Shown here in pieces: positions 26,053 through 36,813 of a stretch of DNA of 46,851 nucleotides. The number at the start of each line of letters is the position of its first letter. Position 1 is the first letter of the stretch. A model generated the notes under the pieces. The model did no database searches, was not told the origin of the DNA, and saw only the letters and a list, made by a program, of their open reading frames with translations. This stretch comes from an uncultured Clostridia bacterium (lineage in GTDB: Bacteria > Bacillota > Clostridia > Christensenellales > UBA1242): NCBI GenBank assembly GCA_947168085.1, contig CAMVKM010000003.1, positions 1 to 46,851 on the forward strand, in the 5' to 3' direction. A program made the position numbers and the translations under genes.

Positions 26053-26907
26053 TATCAAAACATTTTCTCCGGTTTTTGCATCTTGATAGGTTAAAAAATA
26101 ACCACTTCCCTTTACTCCATCAATTTCAAAAGGAAACCATTGGGCGTAAGGTTTTAAATCGTCATCCAGCAAAACATCTTCACTTTCTGTTGGAATGCCA
26201 TAACAAATGAACTTTAGCTTTTCATCATCAAAAATTTTTCCCAAAATGTAGTGATTTGAAAAATCTGATTTTGCATAAACCTTTACCCATTTTGAATTTT
26301 CTATTTTTTCTTCTAACTCTAAAAAGGGTTTATTTGAATTAAAAAGTTCATCAAACTGTTCATGTATTTCATCAAAAAAATTGTAGGTTTCATCAATGTT
26401 TTCAGAAAGACTTTTTAAGTTTTTGGAAGCGTTTTTTTGATTTTTTTCAAAATTTTCACTGTTTTTTAAGTTTTTTTCAAGTTTTTTTACGTTATTTTTT
26501 ACATCTTCAAAATTTCCCAAATTTTGATTAAAATCATTATTGTTTAACTCTTTGCTTTCTTCATTAAAAAATTTTGTTTGATTTTCTTGATTTTTTAGCT
26601 TCTTAAACTCATCCAAAATATCATCAAAATCTCCAACAAAATTTTCTGTTTTAGCTGTAACCAAAATTTTGTCATCACAAATAATGCATGCCGTTGGTAA
26701 ATTTAAATCATGAAAAATTGTTTCAAATTCAAACTCACTATTTTGCTTATCAAAAGCCAAAATGTTTTCTCCAATTTTCAAAACAAGTGTGCCTTTTGTT
26801 TCGTCAAAAAGTTTTAATTTACCTTTTAATTTGGTGTCGCACTCAAGCGACAAAATTCCAACAGTGTTTTGATTTAAGTCCTTTGCTAGCAAAACTTTTT
26901 TTTGCAT
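26047..26907 (-). CDS. Uncharacterised protein with low-complexity Asn/Lys/Glu linker
   Basis: Intact ORF; two ordered ends (VGILSLECD..., FPFEIDGVKGSGYFLTYQDAKTGE) around a coiled/low-complexity middle. Confidence 0.75.
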   Translation of the reverse strand: MQKKVLLAKDLNQNTVGILSLECDTKLKGKLKLFDETKGTLVLKIGENILAFDKQNSEFEFETIFHDLNLPTACIICDDKILVTAKTENFVGDFDDILDEFKKLKNQENQTKFFNEESKELNNNDFNQNLGNFEDVKNNVKKLEKNLKNSENFEKNQKNASKNLKSLSENIDETYNFFDEIHEQFDELFNSNKPFLELEEKIENSKWVKVYAKSDFSNHYILGKIFDDEKLKFICYGIPTESEDVLLDDDLKPYAQWFPFEIDGVKGSGYFLTYQDAKTGENVLIN

Positions 26908-27030
26908 ACTTCACCCCTTTTATGTTATATATTCTAAAGCACCAAAAAAGTTGAACGAAAAACTTAAAAAATTTTGTTTGTTTTTAAAAGTTTTTGTAAA
27001 AAAAGAGACTAAACAAATTAGTCTCAAATT

Positions 27031-27861
27031 TTAATTATTAAAAATAGTTTTAAAAAGTTTTACAAATTGACTACAACTCAAACTTTCTGCTCTAATGTTT
27101 TCATTAAAACCACATTGGGTTAAAGCTTTTACAATTTGTTCTTTGCTTAAATCATAATGTTTTGCTAAGTTATTTTGAAGAGTTTTTCGTCGCATTGAAA
27201 AACTTGCTTTAACAAACTTTGAAAACTCATCATAAGAAACATCAAATTTGTTTTTTTCAATTTGAAGATGCACAATTGCCGAATCTACATTTGGCTGTGG
27301 AGTGAAAAGCGTTCTTGGAACTTTTCGTGTTAAGCTAACTTTTCCCAAAAATTCTAAAAGAATTGTAATTGCTCCGTAATCTTTGGTGTTTGGCTTTGCG
27401 CAAAGTCTTTGAGCAAGTTCAAGCTGAAGCATAACCGTAAAACTTTTTAAATTAAAATCATTTTCCAAAAGCATGAACATTATTGGTGTTGAAATATAGT
27501 AAGGCAAATTTGCAACAACCTTAAATGGCTCACCTTTAAACCATGTTTTTATTTCTTGTGGCTCAATTTTTAAAATGTCACCAAACTTGACTTCAACATT
27601 TTTAAAACCACTTAATGTTAAACCTAAAATAGGTTCCAAACTTTTGTCTATTTCAACAGCCACAACTTTTTTGGGCTGTTTTAAGCAAATTTGTTTAGTA
27701 AGCGCTCCCGCACCAGGGCCAATTTCTAAAACATTGTCCTCTTCACAAATTTTTGCATCATTTGTTATTGCTTCCAAAAGATTTGTGTCACTTAAAAAAT
27801 TTTGTCCAAACTTTTTTTTAAACTGAAATTGTTGTCCATTAAATTCTTTTGTGTTTTTCAT
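27031..27861 (-). CDS. rsmA: 16S rRNA dimethyladenosine transferase RsmA/KsgA
   Basis: KKFGQNFL, VLEIGPGAGALT, VVANLPYYISTPI. Confidence 0.95.
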   Translation of the reverse strand: MKNTKEFNGQQFQFKKKFGQNFLSDTNLLEAITNDAKICEEDNVLEIGPGAGALTKQICLKQPKKVVAVEIDKSLEPILGLTLSGFKNVEVKFGDILKIEPQEIKTWFKGEPFKVVANLPYYISTPIMFMLLENDFNLKSFTVMLQLELAQRLCAKPNTKDYGAITILLEFLGKVSLTRKVPRTLFTPQPNVDSAIVHLQIEKNKFDVSYDEFSKFVKASFSMRRKTLQNNLAKHYDLSKEQIVKALTQCGFNENIRAESLSCSQFVKLFKTIFNN

Positions 27862-28626
27862 TTAAATCACCAACTTTTTAAAGAAATTTTTTGTGTTTTT
27901 TGTGATTTGCTCGTCAAGGTTTTCTTGTGTTACGTTTTTTAAGTTTCCAACAAGTTCATAAACCTGTTTCACATATTTTGGCAAACACACTTTTCCCCTA
28001 AAAGGCTCTGGCGCAAGATATGGACTGTCTGTTTCAAGCATTATTCGGTCAAGCGGAACATACTTAATAACATCTCTTAAATCTTCCCTCTTTTTAAAAG
28101 TTGTAATTCCAGTAAAAGAAATCATAAGCCCCATATCAAGAGCTATTTTTGCATCTTGAATCGTTCCATCAAAACAATGCAAAACTCCACCAGTAAAATT
28201 TGAAAAATTGTTTTTTAAGCTAACAAAAAAATCATCAAAAGCATCTCTAATGTGAAAAATTGAAGGCAAATTTGCTTTTTTTGCCATTTCAAGTTGAATT
28301 AAAAAAACTTCTTCTTGTTTTGTTTTGTCAAAAGGTTGATAATGATAGTCAAATCCATATTCCCCAACAGCAACAATTTTTTTGTTGTTTAAATTTTTTT
28401 CAATAAAATTTTTGGTTTCTTCATTCCAATCTTTAAGCTCTAGCGGATGGATTGAAAGTGCACCAAAAACCTTGTCATAAGTTTTAACAAATTCAAGCGT
28501 GGTTTCACATGTTTTTTTATCATAACTTGGACAAATTAAACACTCAAAATTTTTCAAATCGTCAACAATTTCATTTAAATACGGCTTTAATAAATCATGG
28601 TTTATGTGAGCATGTGTGTCAATCAT
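27862..28626 (-). CDS. TatD-family hydrolase
   Basis: MIDTHAHINHD, VAVGEYGFDYHY, LHCFDG, LETDSPYLAPEPFRGK. Confidence 0.95.
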   Translation of the reverse strand: MIDTHAHINHDLLKPYLNEIVDDLKNFECLICPSYDKKTCETTLEFVKTYDKVFGALSIHPLELKDWNEETKNFIEKNLNNKKIVAVGEYGFDYHYQPFDKTKQEEVFLIQLEMAKKANLPSIFHIRDAFDDFFVSLKNNFSNFTGGVLHCFDGTIQDAKIALDMGLMISFTGITTFKKREDLRDVIKYVPLDRIMLETDSPYLAPEPFRGKVCLPKYVKQVYELVGNLKNVTQENLDEQITKNTKNFFKKLVI

Positions 28627-28713
28627 AAAAATTCTCCCTAAATTAATTATAAACCAATTTTTTAAAAAAAGCAATTAAATCATAAAAAGTTAAAACTTTT
28701 CATAAACTTTTGT

Positions 28714-29322
28714 ATGAGAAAAGTTTGGTTTATTCTTATCTGTTCTAGCTTAATAGTTCTGTGTTTAAAAAATCCCGAAGAATGCATAAGTGCCATGATG
28801 CGTGCTGGACAAAATGCTTTGCAACTTGGGTTAAAACTTTGTGGAATTTATGCAATTTGGCTTGGATTTTTGGGAATTGTGGACAAAAGCAAACTTTCGG
28901 AAAAAATTGCAAGTCTTTTGTCACCTGTTGTGGATTTTTTGTTTGGAAAAAACTTAAATCAAGAAACTAAAAAATTTTTGGCAATGAATTTGTCCACAAA
29001 CATTTTAGGAATTGGCAACGCAAGCACACCTCTTGGAATCAAAGCGATGCAAGGACTGGACAAACAAAATAATTCTGAAATCGCATCAACAGCAATGATT
29101 ATGCTTTTGGTTGTTAGCGCCACAAGCTTGCAACTTTTGCCAACCACAATCGTTGGACTTAGAGCATCTCTTGGTAGCACATCAAGCAGCGACATAATTT
29201 TGCCTTCAATCATCACAACTGTTTTAACAACGCTTTTAGGAATAACTCTTGTAAAAGTGATATCAAAACTTAAAATGCAAAAATTTAGTTTAAAAAAATG
29301 TGAAAAAGTTGTCAAAAAATGA
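28714..29322 (+). CDS. spmA: Spore maturation protein A
   Basis: Nucleoside-recognition-type membrane protein, NLSTNILGIGNASTPLGIKAMQGL; overlaps spmB. Confidence 0.9.
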   Translation: MRKVWFILICSSLIVLCLKNPEECISAMMRAGQNALQLGLKLCGIYAIWLGFLGIVDKSKLSEKIASLLSPVVDFLFGKNLNQETKKFLAMNLSTNILGIGNASTPLGIKAMQGLDKQNNSEIASTAMIMLLVVSATSLQLLPTTIVGLRASLGSTSSSDIILPSIITTVLTTLLGITLVKVISKLKMQKFSLKKCEKVVKK

Positions 29323-29831
29323 CCATTAGCGCTTTTGTCGTCCCAATTTTGTTAATTACACTTTTAATTTATGCCTCCATAAAAAAAGTTAATTGCTACT
29401 CGAGTTTTGTTGACGGAGCAAAAAGTGCAATTAACTTAAGTTTTGATATTTTTCCTTTTTTGGTAGCGATTTTTTTGGCTGTTGAACTTTTTAGGGTTTG
29501 TGGTCTTGCCGAAATGCTTGCCCAATTTCTGTCTCCAGTTTTTGAGTTTGTTGGAATTCCAAAAGAGCTTTCTAATCTTGTTATGATTAGACCATTTTCT
29601 GGAAGCGCAAGTTTGGCCATTTGTGAAGAAATTTTTGAAACCTTTGGACCAGATAGTTATGTTTCAAGATGTGCAAGCGTGATTGTTGGAAGCAGTGAAA
29701 CAGTTTTTTATATTGCAACAATTTATTTCTCAAAAACAAAAGCAAAAAAACTTTTGTACGCAATTCCAATTGCTCTTTTATGCACCATTGTTGGCGCAAT
29801 CTTTTCTTGCTGGATTTGTAAGGTGATTTAA
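29319..29831 (+). CDS. spmB: Spore maturation protein B
   Basis: VMIRPFSGSASLAICEEIFETFGPDSYVSRCASVIVGSSETVFYI. Confidence 0.92.
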   Translation: MTISAFVVPILLITLLIYASIKKVNCYSSFVDGAKSAINLSFDIFPFLVAIFLAVELFRVCGLAEMLAQFLSPVFEFVGIPKELSNLVMIRPFSGSASLAICEEIFETFGPDSYVSRCASVIVGSSETVFYIATIYFSKTKAKKLLYAIPIALLCTIVGAIFSCWICKVI

Positions 29832-29870
29832 AAAAAGAACTTAGTTAAAGTTCTTTTTATAATTTTAAAA

Positions 29871-30263
29871 TCATAAATAAATTGGTTTATCTAAATTTTT
29901 TGTAGAAACAAAAACAACCTTATCATTCTTATCAAAAAAAACCTTTACAGATCTTGTTAGCGTTCCACCATACAAAAGGCCTTTCCATTGCCTTTTTTCC
30001 CAAACCATAATAGTTTTTCCATCAATTTTTTCTTTTGATGTTTCATGCCCCATCAAATCTAAAACTTCATCAAAAGTTTTTCCCTTTGAAATTAAATTAG
30101 CTTTATTAACAAAACTTCTATGTCTTTCTGATATAGTACAAATCAAAACACTCACAAGAATAACACCACCAACAGCAACTGATATTCCATAAATAATTCC
30201 ACCAGAAATAATTCCAATTAACAAACCAGAGTTAATAGCTAACATACAATACGAAGCCCACAT
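29871..30263 (-). CDS. Small membrane protein with BamE/SmpA-like C-terminal region
   Basis: N-terminal TM segments then KGKTFDEVLDLMGHE...VWEKRQWKGLLYGGTLTRSVKVFFDKNDKVV; RBS TTGGAGG before MWASYC. Confidence 0.6.
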   Translation of the reverse strand: MWASYCMLAINSGLLIGIISGGIIYGISVAVGGVILVSVLICTISERHRSFVNKANLISKGKTFDEVLDLMGHETSKEKIDGKTIMVWEKRQWKGLLYGGTLTRSVKVFFDKNDKVVFVSTKNLDKPIYL

Positions 30264-30287
30264 TATAAATACCTCCAAATCATTTTT

Positions 30288-30308
30288 AAATCAGTTTTAA
30301 ACTGATTT
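30288..30308. promoter_or_regulatory. Inverted repeat AAATCAGTTT-T-AAACTGATTT between divergent genes
   Basis: Direct reading; candidate operator for the adjacent XRE protein. Confidence 0.6.
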
Positions 30309-30349
30309 TATGATTATTATAACATAAAAAATTGTATAATTCAAGTGAT

Positions 30350-30577
30350 ATGAGAAAAGAAATTTTAAAATTAACAGAAAATTTTGCAAAAAATTTAAAA
30401 TTTGAAAGAGTGTCTGCTGGGCTCACACAAAGACAACTTGCTGATAAAATTGGAATTACAACACAAAGTTACCAAGCCTATGAAGCTGGAATTACAATGC
30501 CAACCACTGAAAACCTACTTAAAATTTGTTTGGTTTTACAAGTATCATTAGACTATTTGTTTAATTTAAAAATATGA
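30350..30577 (+). CDS. XRE-family HTH protein
   Basis: NLKFERVSAGLTQRQLADKIGITTQSYQAYEAGITMPTTENLLKICLVLQVSLDYLF. Confidence 0.9.
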   Translation: MRKEILKLTENFAKNLKFERVSAGLTQRQLADKIGITTQSYQAYEAGITMPTTENLLKICLVLQVSLDYLFNLKI

Positions 30578-30605
30578 AGAACCACAAACTTGTGGTTCTT
30601 TTTAA
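30574..30605. terminator. Bidirectional terminator
   Basis: AAGAACCACAA-AC-TTGTGGTTCTTTTT. Confidence 0.75.
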
Positions 30606-31411
30606 TTTACAAAATGTTTGTAGACTTCGTCTTTTTTTAGTTTGCGGTCCTTTGCAACTGCTTTAATGGCTTCCATTTTGCTCATCCCTTGATTAATGTA
30701 AAAGTCAAAATGCTGCTCAACACTTAAATCATTTAAGGGGCTTGTTGGTTTTGTGCCTTCAACCATAACAACAAACTCACCTTTTGGGTTTTCAATCTGA
30801 AAACCGCTTAAAGTTCCTTTAAAATACTTTTCAAACTTTTTTGTAAGTTCATTTGCAACAACAACTTTGCGATCACCCAACTGTTTAAACAAAAAATTTA
30901 AATCATCATTTAGATTGTGCGAACTTGAATAAAAACAAAGTGTGCTGTCCAAATTTTTAAAAGGCTCTAGCAATTTTTGTTTGTCCACATTTTTTTCTGG
31001 CAAAAATCCTAAAAATGAAAATTTATCTTCAAAAATTCCACCACCAACAAGCGCTGTTGTTAGTGCTGTGGGTCCTGGAATAACTTCCATTTTTAAACCT
31101 TTTGACATTATGTAATTACTTAAAACAAAACCTGGGTCATTAATTATTGGCATTCCCGCATCAGAAATGTAGGCAACTGATTTACCCTCAAGTAACAATT
31201 TTTCCACCTTTTCACATTCTTTTTTTTCATTAAATTTGTGAATTGAAAAAAGTGGTTTTTTAATGTCATAAAAATTTAAAAGCACCATTGAATGTCTTGT
31301 GTCTTCACAAGCAACAAAATCAACACTTTTAAGTGTTTCAACAGCTCTAATTGTAATATCTTTTAAATTGCCTATTGGCGTTCCAACCAAAAACAGTGTT
31401 CCTTGTTCCAT
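30602..31411 (-). CDS. rsmI: 16S rRNA (cytidine-2'-O)-methyltransferase RsmI
   Basis: LFLVGTPIGNLKDITIRAVETL, ACEDTRHS, AYISDAGMPIINDPG. Confidence 0.96.
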   Translation of the reverse strand: MEQGTLFLVGTPIGNLKDITIRAVETLKSVDFVACEDTRHSMVLLNFYDIKKPLFSIHKFNEKKECEKVEKLLLEGKSVAYISDAGMPIINDPGFVLSNYIMSKGLKMEVIPGPTALTTALVGGGIFEDKFSFLGFLPEKNVDKQKLLEPFKNLDSTLCFYSSSHNLNDDLNFLFKQLGDRKVVVANELTKKFEKYFKGTLSGFQIENPKGEFVVMVEGTKPTSPLNDLSVEQHFDFYINQGMSKMEAIKAVAKDRKLKKDEVYKHFVN

Positions 31412-31412
31412 T

Positions 31413-32216
31413 TTAGTTTTCCTTTAATTCTTCTAATGTAAACTCACAAATTTTGTAGTTTTGTTCATCTTCAAAAATTTTTACACTAACAGTTTCTTTT
31501 ATTAAGTCTTGAAAAACAACTTCGCCTTGTCCTTGTTTTGTTTTAACTTGACTTCCAAGTGGTGGCATTTTGTCTAAAACTTGTTGATATTCTGGATGCT
31601 CATAAGAAACACAACACAAAATTTTACCACAAGCACCATTAATTTTGTTTGGATTTAATGCAAGCCCTTGTGTTTTTGCCATTTTTATGCTAACTTGTGG
31701 ATTTTCACCCAAAAAAGTAACACAACAAAATGGTTTTCCGCAAACCCCGCACCCACCAAGCATTTTTGCTTCTTCTCTTGTGCTTATCTGACGAAGTTCA
31801 ACCCTTGTTTTAAAAATGCCTGCCAAGTATTTTACAAGTTCACGAAAGTCTACCCGCGCTTCAGCACTGTAGCTTACAAAAAGTTTTGTACCATCAAAAG
31901 AGTGTTTTACATCAACAAGTTTCATCTCAAGATTAAATTTTTGAACAGCTTCAAAAACTTTTTTGAAAGAATCTTTGTTTTTTTCAAGCGTTTTTTGATA
32001 AGACAAAATGTCTTCTTTTGTGGCTTTTTTAAAAATCTCAGTTAAAATGTTTTCTTTGACTTTTTTATCTTTTATCTCTTCCACAACTGTTGCCAAATGC
32101 TTGCAATCACTGTAATTTGCAACAACTGTGTCGCCCTTTTTTAAATCCAAATTTTTGCAATCAGCAAAAAAAGTTTTTGTGTTTAAATCAAACTTAAGTT
32201 CAACCATCATTGCCAT
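31413..32216 (-). CDS. ricT: PSP1-domain protein RicT/YaaT
   Basis: SYSAEARVDFRELVKYLAGIFKTRVELRQISTREEAKMLGGCGVCGKPFCC...KINGACGKILCC. Confidence 0.92.
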   Translation of the reverse strand: MAMMVELKFDLNTKTFFADCKNLDLKKGDTVVANYSDCKHLATVVEEIKDKKVKENILTEIFKKATKEDILSYQKTLEKNKDSFKKVFEAVQKFNLEMKLVDVKHSFDGTKLFVSYSAEARVDFRELVKYLAGIFKTRVELRQISTREEAKMLGGCGVCGKPFCCVTFLGENPQVSIKMAKTQGLALNPNKINGACGKILCCVSYEHPEYQQVLDKMPPLGSQVKTKQGQGEVVFQDLIKETVSVKIFEDEQNYKICEFTLEELKEN

Positions 32217-33145
32217 TTTGCTCTCACCTCCAAAATTTTTAACAAAAAGTTGTCCACAACCAAAAACTGATTGCAATTTCGCTCTAATTTTTCAGCAACA
32301 ACAATACATTCTTTTTCAATTTCACTCAATGCTTTAAATGAAAAATCATTTGCAATTTGCTCAAAAAGTTCTTTACGCTTTTTGTCTTTTAAAAGATTTG
32401 TTTCTTTTAACTTTGCGTGCAACACCTCTTTTAACATAATGCCATACAAAAACAAAAACTCTTCAAACAGTTTTTTGTTTGTGTAAAACTTGCTGGCATA
32501 ATCCAAAACCTGTGGCGAAGTCCTTAAGTTTTTCCAAACATCAAAAGTTAAATTTAAAGTGTCTTCAAAATTGCTGTCGTTTGCAAAACTTTCTGCTTTT
32601 GATTTCATTCCTTCACAATAACTTACAATGTCTTGTTTTTGCTCATCAGAAAGCTGAAAAGCATTCAAACTTTCAAAAATTTGTTCATCTTCAAATTTTG
32701 GTAAATAAATTTTTTGACATCTAGACTTAATAGTTGGCAAAACTTTTGTTTCATTTGTTACATTTAAAACAAAGTAAACATGTTTTGGTGGCTCTTCCAA
32801 TGTTTTTAACAACTTGTTTTGAACCAGTCCACTTGTAAAGCTAAAATTGTTTAAAATATAAACTTTTTTGTCTGCTTCAAACGGAAAAACTAATGCATCT
32901 TCAACAATTCCCAAAATGTCATCAACAGAAATCACATCTTTTTCTTTTGGAAAAACCAAAACATCTGCATGATTTTTGTGTTCAATTTTTTTACATACCG
33001 AACAAGTTCCACAAGCATTTTGAGTTTTGCACAAAAGTTTTTTTGCTAAAACAAAAGAAAAGTCAAAAAGTGCTTTTTCATCTTGACTTACAAGCATTAT
33101 GCTGTGTGACATGTTTTCTGTTTTTAACTCAAAATTATTTTGCAT
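32207..33145 (-). CDS. holB: DNA polymerase III delta' subunit
   Basis: CGTCSVCKKIEHKNHADVLVFP, LLKTLEEPPKHVYFVLNVTNETKVLPTIKSRCQ. Confidence 0.9.
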   Translation of the reverse strand: MQNNFELKTENMSHSIMLVSQDEKALFDFSFVLAKKLLCKTQNACGTCSVCKKIEHKNHADVLVFPKEKDVISVDDILGIVEDALVFPFEADKKVYILNNFSFTSGLVQNKLLKTLEEPPKHVYFVLNVTNETKVLPTIKSRCQKIYLPKFEDEQIFESLNAFQLSDEQKQDIVSYCEGMKSKAESFANDSNFEDTLNLTFDVWKNLRTSPQVLDYASKFYTNKKLFEEFLFLYGIMLKEVLHAKLKETNLLKDKKRKELFEQIANDFSFKALSEIEKECIVVAEKLERNCNQFLVVDNFLLKILEVRAKWQ

Positions 33146-33168
33146 TTTTGCCTTTCCTTTTTTTGTTT

Positions 33169-35559
33169 TTATCTTACAACAATGTTAACAAGCCTGTTTT
33201 TTATGGCAATTACTTTAACAATTTGTTTACCTTCAAGATTTTCTTTAATCTTTGGAAGATTTAATGCAATTTCCTGCATTTGTTTTTCATCTAATCCAAT
33301 TTGAACCAAAGTTTTGTCCTTAAGTTTTCCGTTGATTTGAACAATAAGTTCATAATCGTTTTCTTTTGTTTTTTCTTCATCAAATTTTGGCCAAGGTTCA
33401 TAAGCAATTGTATCTTTGTTTCCCAAACGATGCCAAATTTCTTCTGTTATGCAAGGAGCAAGTGGATTTAAAAGTTTAACAAATCCTTCAGCATACTCTT
33501 GTGAAACAACATTTTCATTTTGAAGAGCATTAACAAAAATCATCATTTGACTAATTGCTGTGTTAAAAGCCAAAGCCTCATAGTCATTTGTAACTTTTTT
33601 AACTGTTTGATGATAAATTTTTTCAAGATTTTTGTTTTCTTCGTTTTTCACTTTGCCGCTTTCAACAAAAATTTTCCAAACCTTTTCCAAAAATCTCTTT
33701 ACGCCTTCAATTCCACTTGTGTTCCAAGGTTTGCTTTCACTGATTGGTCCCATAAACATTTCATAAAGCCTAAGAGCATCACTTCCGCTCTCAGAAATTA
33801 TATCATCTGGGTTAATAACATTTCCTTTGCTTTTGCTCATCTTTTCACCGTTTGGCCCTAAAATCATTCCCTGGTGCACAAGTTTTTTAAATGGTTCTTT
33901 GTTTGATAAATACCCCTCATCATACAAAAACCTATTAAAAAATCTTGAATACAAAAGATGTCCAACAGCATGTTCTGGACCACCAACATAAAGATCAACT
34001 GGCAACCAATGATCAAGAAGCTTTCTGTCTGCAAGTTCCCTTTCGTTGTCTGGGTCAATATATCTTAAAAAATACCAACTTGATGCTGTTGCACTTGGCA
34101 TTGTTGTGGTTTCTCGCTTACCCCTTTTTCCATCAACACAAACATTAACCCAATCTTTTTTACGTTCTAATGGTGATTGACCATTATATGGTTTGTAATC
34201 ATCAAGCTCTGGAAGTGTTAAAGGAAGTTCATTTTCTGGAACCAAACATTTTGTTCCATCTTCCATGTGAATTACAGGAATTGGTTCTCCCCAATATCTT
34301 TGACGGCCAAAAATCCAATCACGAAGTTTGTATTTAACAGTTTTTTTGCCAATTTTTTGTTCTTCAAGCCATTCAAACATTTTTTGTTTTGCGTCTTGGT
34401 TGTTTAAACCATTTAAAAACCCTGAATTTATGTGTTTTCCATCATCAACAAAGGCTTCTTTTGTAACATCTCCACCTTCAACCACTTGTTTTAATGGAAG
34501 CTTTAATGCTTTTGCAAACTCAAAGTCGCGCTCATCATGTGCTGGAACTGCCATAACAGCGCCAAAACCATAACTGCCTAAAACATAATCAGCAATATAA
34601 ATTGGAATTTCTTCATTTGTTGCTGGATTTATTGCATAAGCACCTGTAAACACACCTGTTTTTTCTTTGTTTAATTGTGTTCGCTCTAACTCAGATTTGC
34701 TTGCACAAAATGCTTTGTAATCTTCAACTGCTTGTTTTTGCTTTTGTGTTGTAATGCTTTCAACAAGTTTGTTTTCTGGTGCCAAAACACAGTATGTTGC
34801 ACCAAACAAAGTGTCTGCCCTTGTTGTAAAAACCTTGAATGTTTTGTCACTGTTTTTTATCTTAAATTCAATTTCAGCGCCTTCGCTTTTTCCAATCCAG
34901 TTCTTTTGCGTTGTTATTGTGCTTTCTGGCCAATCAAGTTCTTTGTGTCCTTCCAAAAACTTTTCAGCATAATCAGTAATTCTAAGTGACCACTGCTTCA
35001 TGTTTTTACGAATAACAGGATAACCCCCACGCTCTGATTTACCATCAATAATTTCATCATTAGAAAGCACTGTTCCAAGTTCTTCACACCAGTTTACCGG
35101 CATGTCTTTGTATTCAGCAAGACCTTTTTCATAAAGTTTTTCAAAAATCCATTGTGTTTTTCCATAATACTTTGAATCACAAGTAATAACCTCTCGATCC
35201 CAATCATAACTAAGTCCAGCATCTTTAAGTTGCTTTTCAAAATTGTGAATGTTTTTGTATGTAAAATTTCCTGGATGATTTCCTGTTTTTACAGCATAAT
35301 GTTCTGCTTGAAGCCCAAAAGCATCAAACCCAATTGGGTGCAAAACATTAAAGCCTTGCATTCTCTTCATTCTTGCCATTGCATCTGTTGCTGTGTAGCC
35401 TTCAATATGACCAATGTGCAAGCCTTCTCCTGATGGATAAGGAAACATATCCAAAACATAATACTTTGGTTTTGAAAAATCCCAAACATCTGTCTTAAAG
35501 GTTTTGTTTTCAACCCAAAACTGCTTCCATTTTTTTTCAACATTCTTAAAATCGTACAT
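33169..35559 (-). CDS. leuS: Leucyl-tRNA synthetase
   Basis: [51 protein letters not shown]. Confidence 0.98.
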   Translation of the reverse strand: MYDFKNVEKKWKQFWVENKTFKTDVWDFSKPKYYVLDMFPYPSGEGLHIGHIEGYTATDAMARMKRMQGFNVLHPIGFDAFGLQAEHYAVKTGNHPGNFTYKNIHNFEKQLKDAGLSYDWDREVITCDSKYYGKTQWIFEKLYEKGLAEYKDMPVNWCEELGTVLSNDEIIDGKSERGGYPVIRKNMKQWSLRITDYAEKFLEGHKELDWPESTITTQKNWIGKSEGAEIEFKIKNSDKTFKVFTTRADTLFGATYCVLAPENKLVESITTQKQKQAVEDYKAFCASKSELERTQLNKEKTGVFTGAYAINPATNEEIPIYIADYVLGSYGFGAVMAVPAHDERDFEFAKALKLPLKQVVEGGDVTKEAFVDDGKHINSGFLNGLNNQDAKQKMFEWLEEQKIGKKTVKYKLRDWIFGRQRYWGEPIPVIHMEDGTKCLVPENELPLTLPELDDYKPYNGQSPLERKKDWVNVCVDGKRGKRETTTMPSATASSWYFLRYIDPDNERELADRKLLDHWLPVDLYVGGPEHAVGHLLYSRFFNRFLYDEGYLSNKEPFKKLVHQGMILGPNGEKMSKSKGNVINPDDIISESGSDALRLYEMFMGPISESKPWNTSGIEGVKRFLEKVWKIFVESGKVKNEENKNLEKIYHQTVKKVTNDYEALAFNTAISQMMIFVNALQNENVVSQEYAEGFVKLLNPLAPCITEEIWHRLGNKDTIAYEPWPKFDEEKTKENDYELIVQINGKLKDKTLVQIGLDEKQMQEIALNLPKIKENLEGKQIVKVIAIKNRLVNIVVR

Positions 35560-35570
35560 TTTTTGCTCCT

Positions 35571-35615
35571 AAATTAAAAAAATCACTTTATTATAACACA
35601 TAACAAAGTGATTTA
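35571..35615 (-). terminator. Terminator-like hairpin upstream of leuS
   Basis: AAATCACTTT...AAAGTGATTTTTTT on minus strand. Confidence 0.55.
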
Positions 35616-35647
35616 TCAAGTTTTTTTAAGAAAAAAAGAGAAATTTT

Positions 35648-35682
35648 GAAAACAAACAGAGTTTTCAAACTCTGTTTGTTGA
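35648..35682 (-). terminator. Terminator at ftsW stop
   Basis: ACAAACAGAGTTTGAAAACTCTGTTTGTTTTC hairpin. Confidence 0.65.
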
Positions 35683-36813
35683 TAGTGCTACATATTTTTG
35701 TGTAAAACTTTGTTTTGATTGCCTGTCTATGTTCAAAAGAATTCCAATTGCAGACAAAAACATAACAAGGCTGGTTGAACCAGCGCTCATCAATGGAAGT
35801 GGCAATCCAGTTGGAGGCACAATGCCAGTAACAACAGCAACATTTAAGACCACTTGAATTGCAAAAATTGAAGAAATGCCCGTTGCCAAAAAACAACCAA
35901 ATCTGTTGTTTGATCTTGCAGCAATCAAAAACCCAGAAACAATTAAAATCAAAAACAAAATCAAAACAAAGGTGGCACCAACAAAGCCAAGCTCTTCTCC
36001 AACTATTGAAAAAATGAAATCACTTTCGGAAAATGGCAAAAAAGAATATTTTGCTCTTGAATTAAAAAGTCCAACCCCAAAAAGCCCGCCTGAGCCTAAT
36101 GAGTAAAGAGACTGGATAAGTTGATAACCTTCACCTTGTGGACTTGACCATGGATCTAAAAAAGCAACAATTCTACTAATTCTGTATGGCTCAATCAAAA
36201 CAAGAATTGGGATTAGCACCAAAATTGGAACTCCAAGCAAAAGCAAATGCCTAATTTTTATACCACCAACCAAAAGCATTACAATCATTGTCACCCCTAA
36301 ACAAATTGTAATAGACATGTTTGGTTCAAGCATTATTAAAAAACACATAAAAAATCCGGCAAGCAAAACTGGAACACTATTTTTAAACAAATTCATGTTT
36401 TCAGCATGTTTTGCCATGTGTCCAGCACAAAAAACAACAAAACAAAATTTTGCAATTTCACTCGCTTGAAAACTGAACGCCCCAAAACCAATCCAGCGTT
36501 TTGCCCCATAACTTTCAATGCCAATTCCTGGAATAAAAACAATAGACAAAAAAACAATCCCAACAGCTAAAGCAACAAATCTAAATTTTTTTAAAATGTT
36601 GAAATCAACAAAATAAAAAAGCAGCATACACAAAAAGCCCAAAACAGCCCCAACAATTTGTTTTGTCAGAAAGAATGTGCTGCTGCCATAATTTTTTAAA
36701 GCAGAATAACTTGATGCAGAAAAAACCATTATGCACCCAAGCACAACCAAAATAACAGTTGTTATAATTATGCACCAATTTAAACAATGCTTGCCTTTAA
36801 ATATTAGATTCAT
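35665..36813 (-). CDS. ftsW: FtsW/RodA/SpoVE-family SEDS protein
   Basis: GAKRWIGFGAFSFQASEIAKF, FLPFSESDFIFSIVGEELGFVG, PLPLMSAGSTSLV. Confidence 0.94.
   Translation of the reverse strand: MNLIFKGKHCLNWCIIITTVILVVLGCIMVFSASSYSALKNYGSSTFFLTKQIVGAVLGFLCMLLFYFVDFNILKKFRFVALAVGIVFLSIVFIPGIGIESYGAKRWIGFGAFSFQASEIAKFCFVVFCAGHMAKHAENMNLFKNSVPVLLAGFFMCFLIMLEPNMSITICLGVTMIVMLLVGGIKIRHLLLLGVPILVLIPILVLIEPYRISRIVAFLDPWSSPQGEGYQLIQSLYSLGSGGLFGVGLFNSRAKYSFLPFSESDFIFSIVGEELGFVGATFVLILFLILIVSGFLIAARSNNRFGCFLATGISSIFAIQVVLNVAVVTGIVPPTGLPLPLMSAGSTSLVMFLSAIGILLNIDRQSKQSFTQKYVALSTNRV

Noticed and set aside
35560-35665. T-box leader upstream of leuS
   Set aside because: The roughly 105-nt gap only contains two terminator-like hairpins; no T-box core sequence or specifier stem seen.
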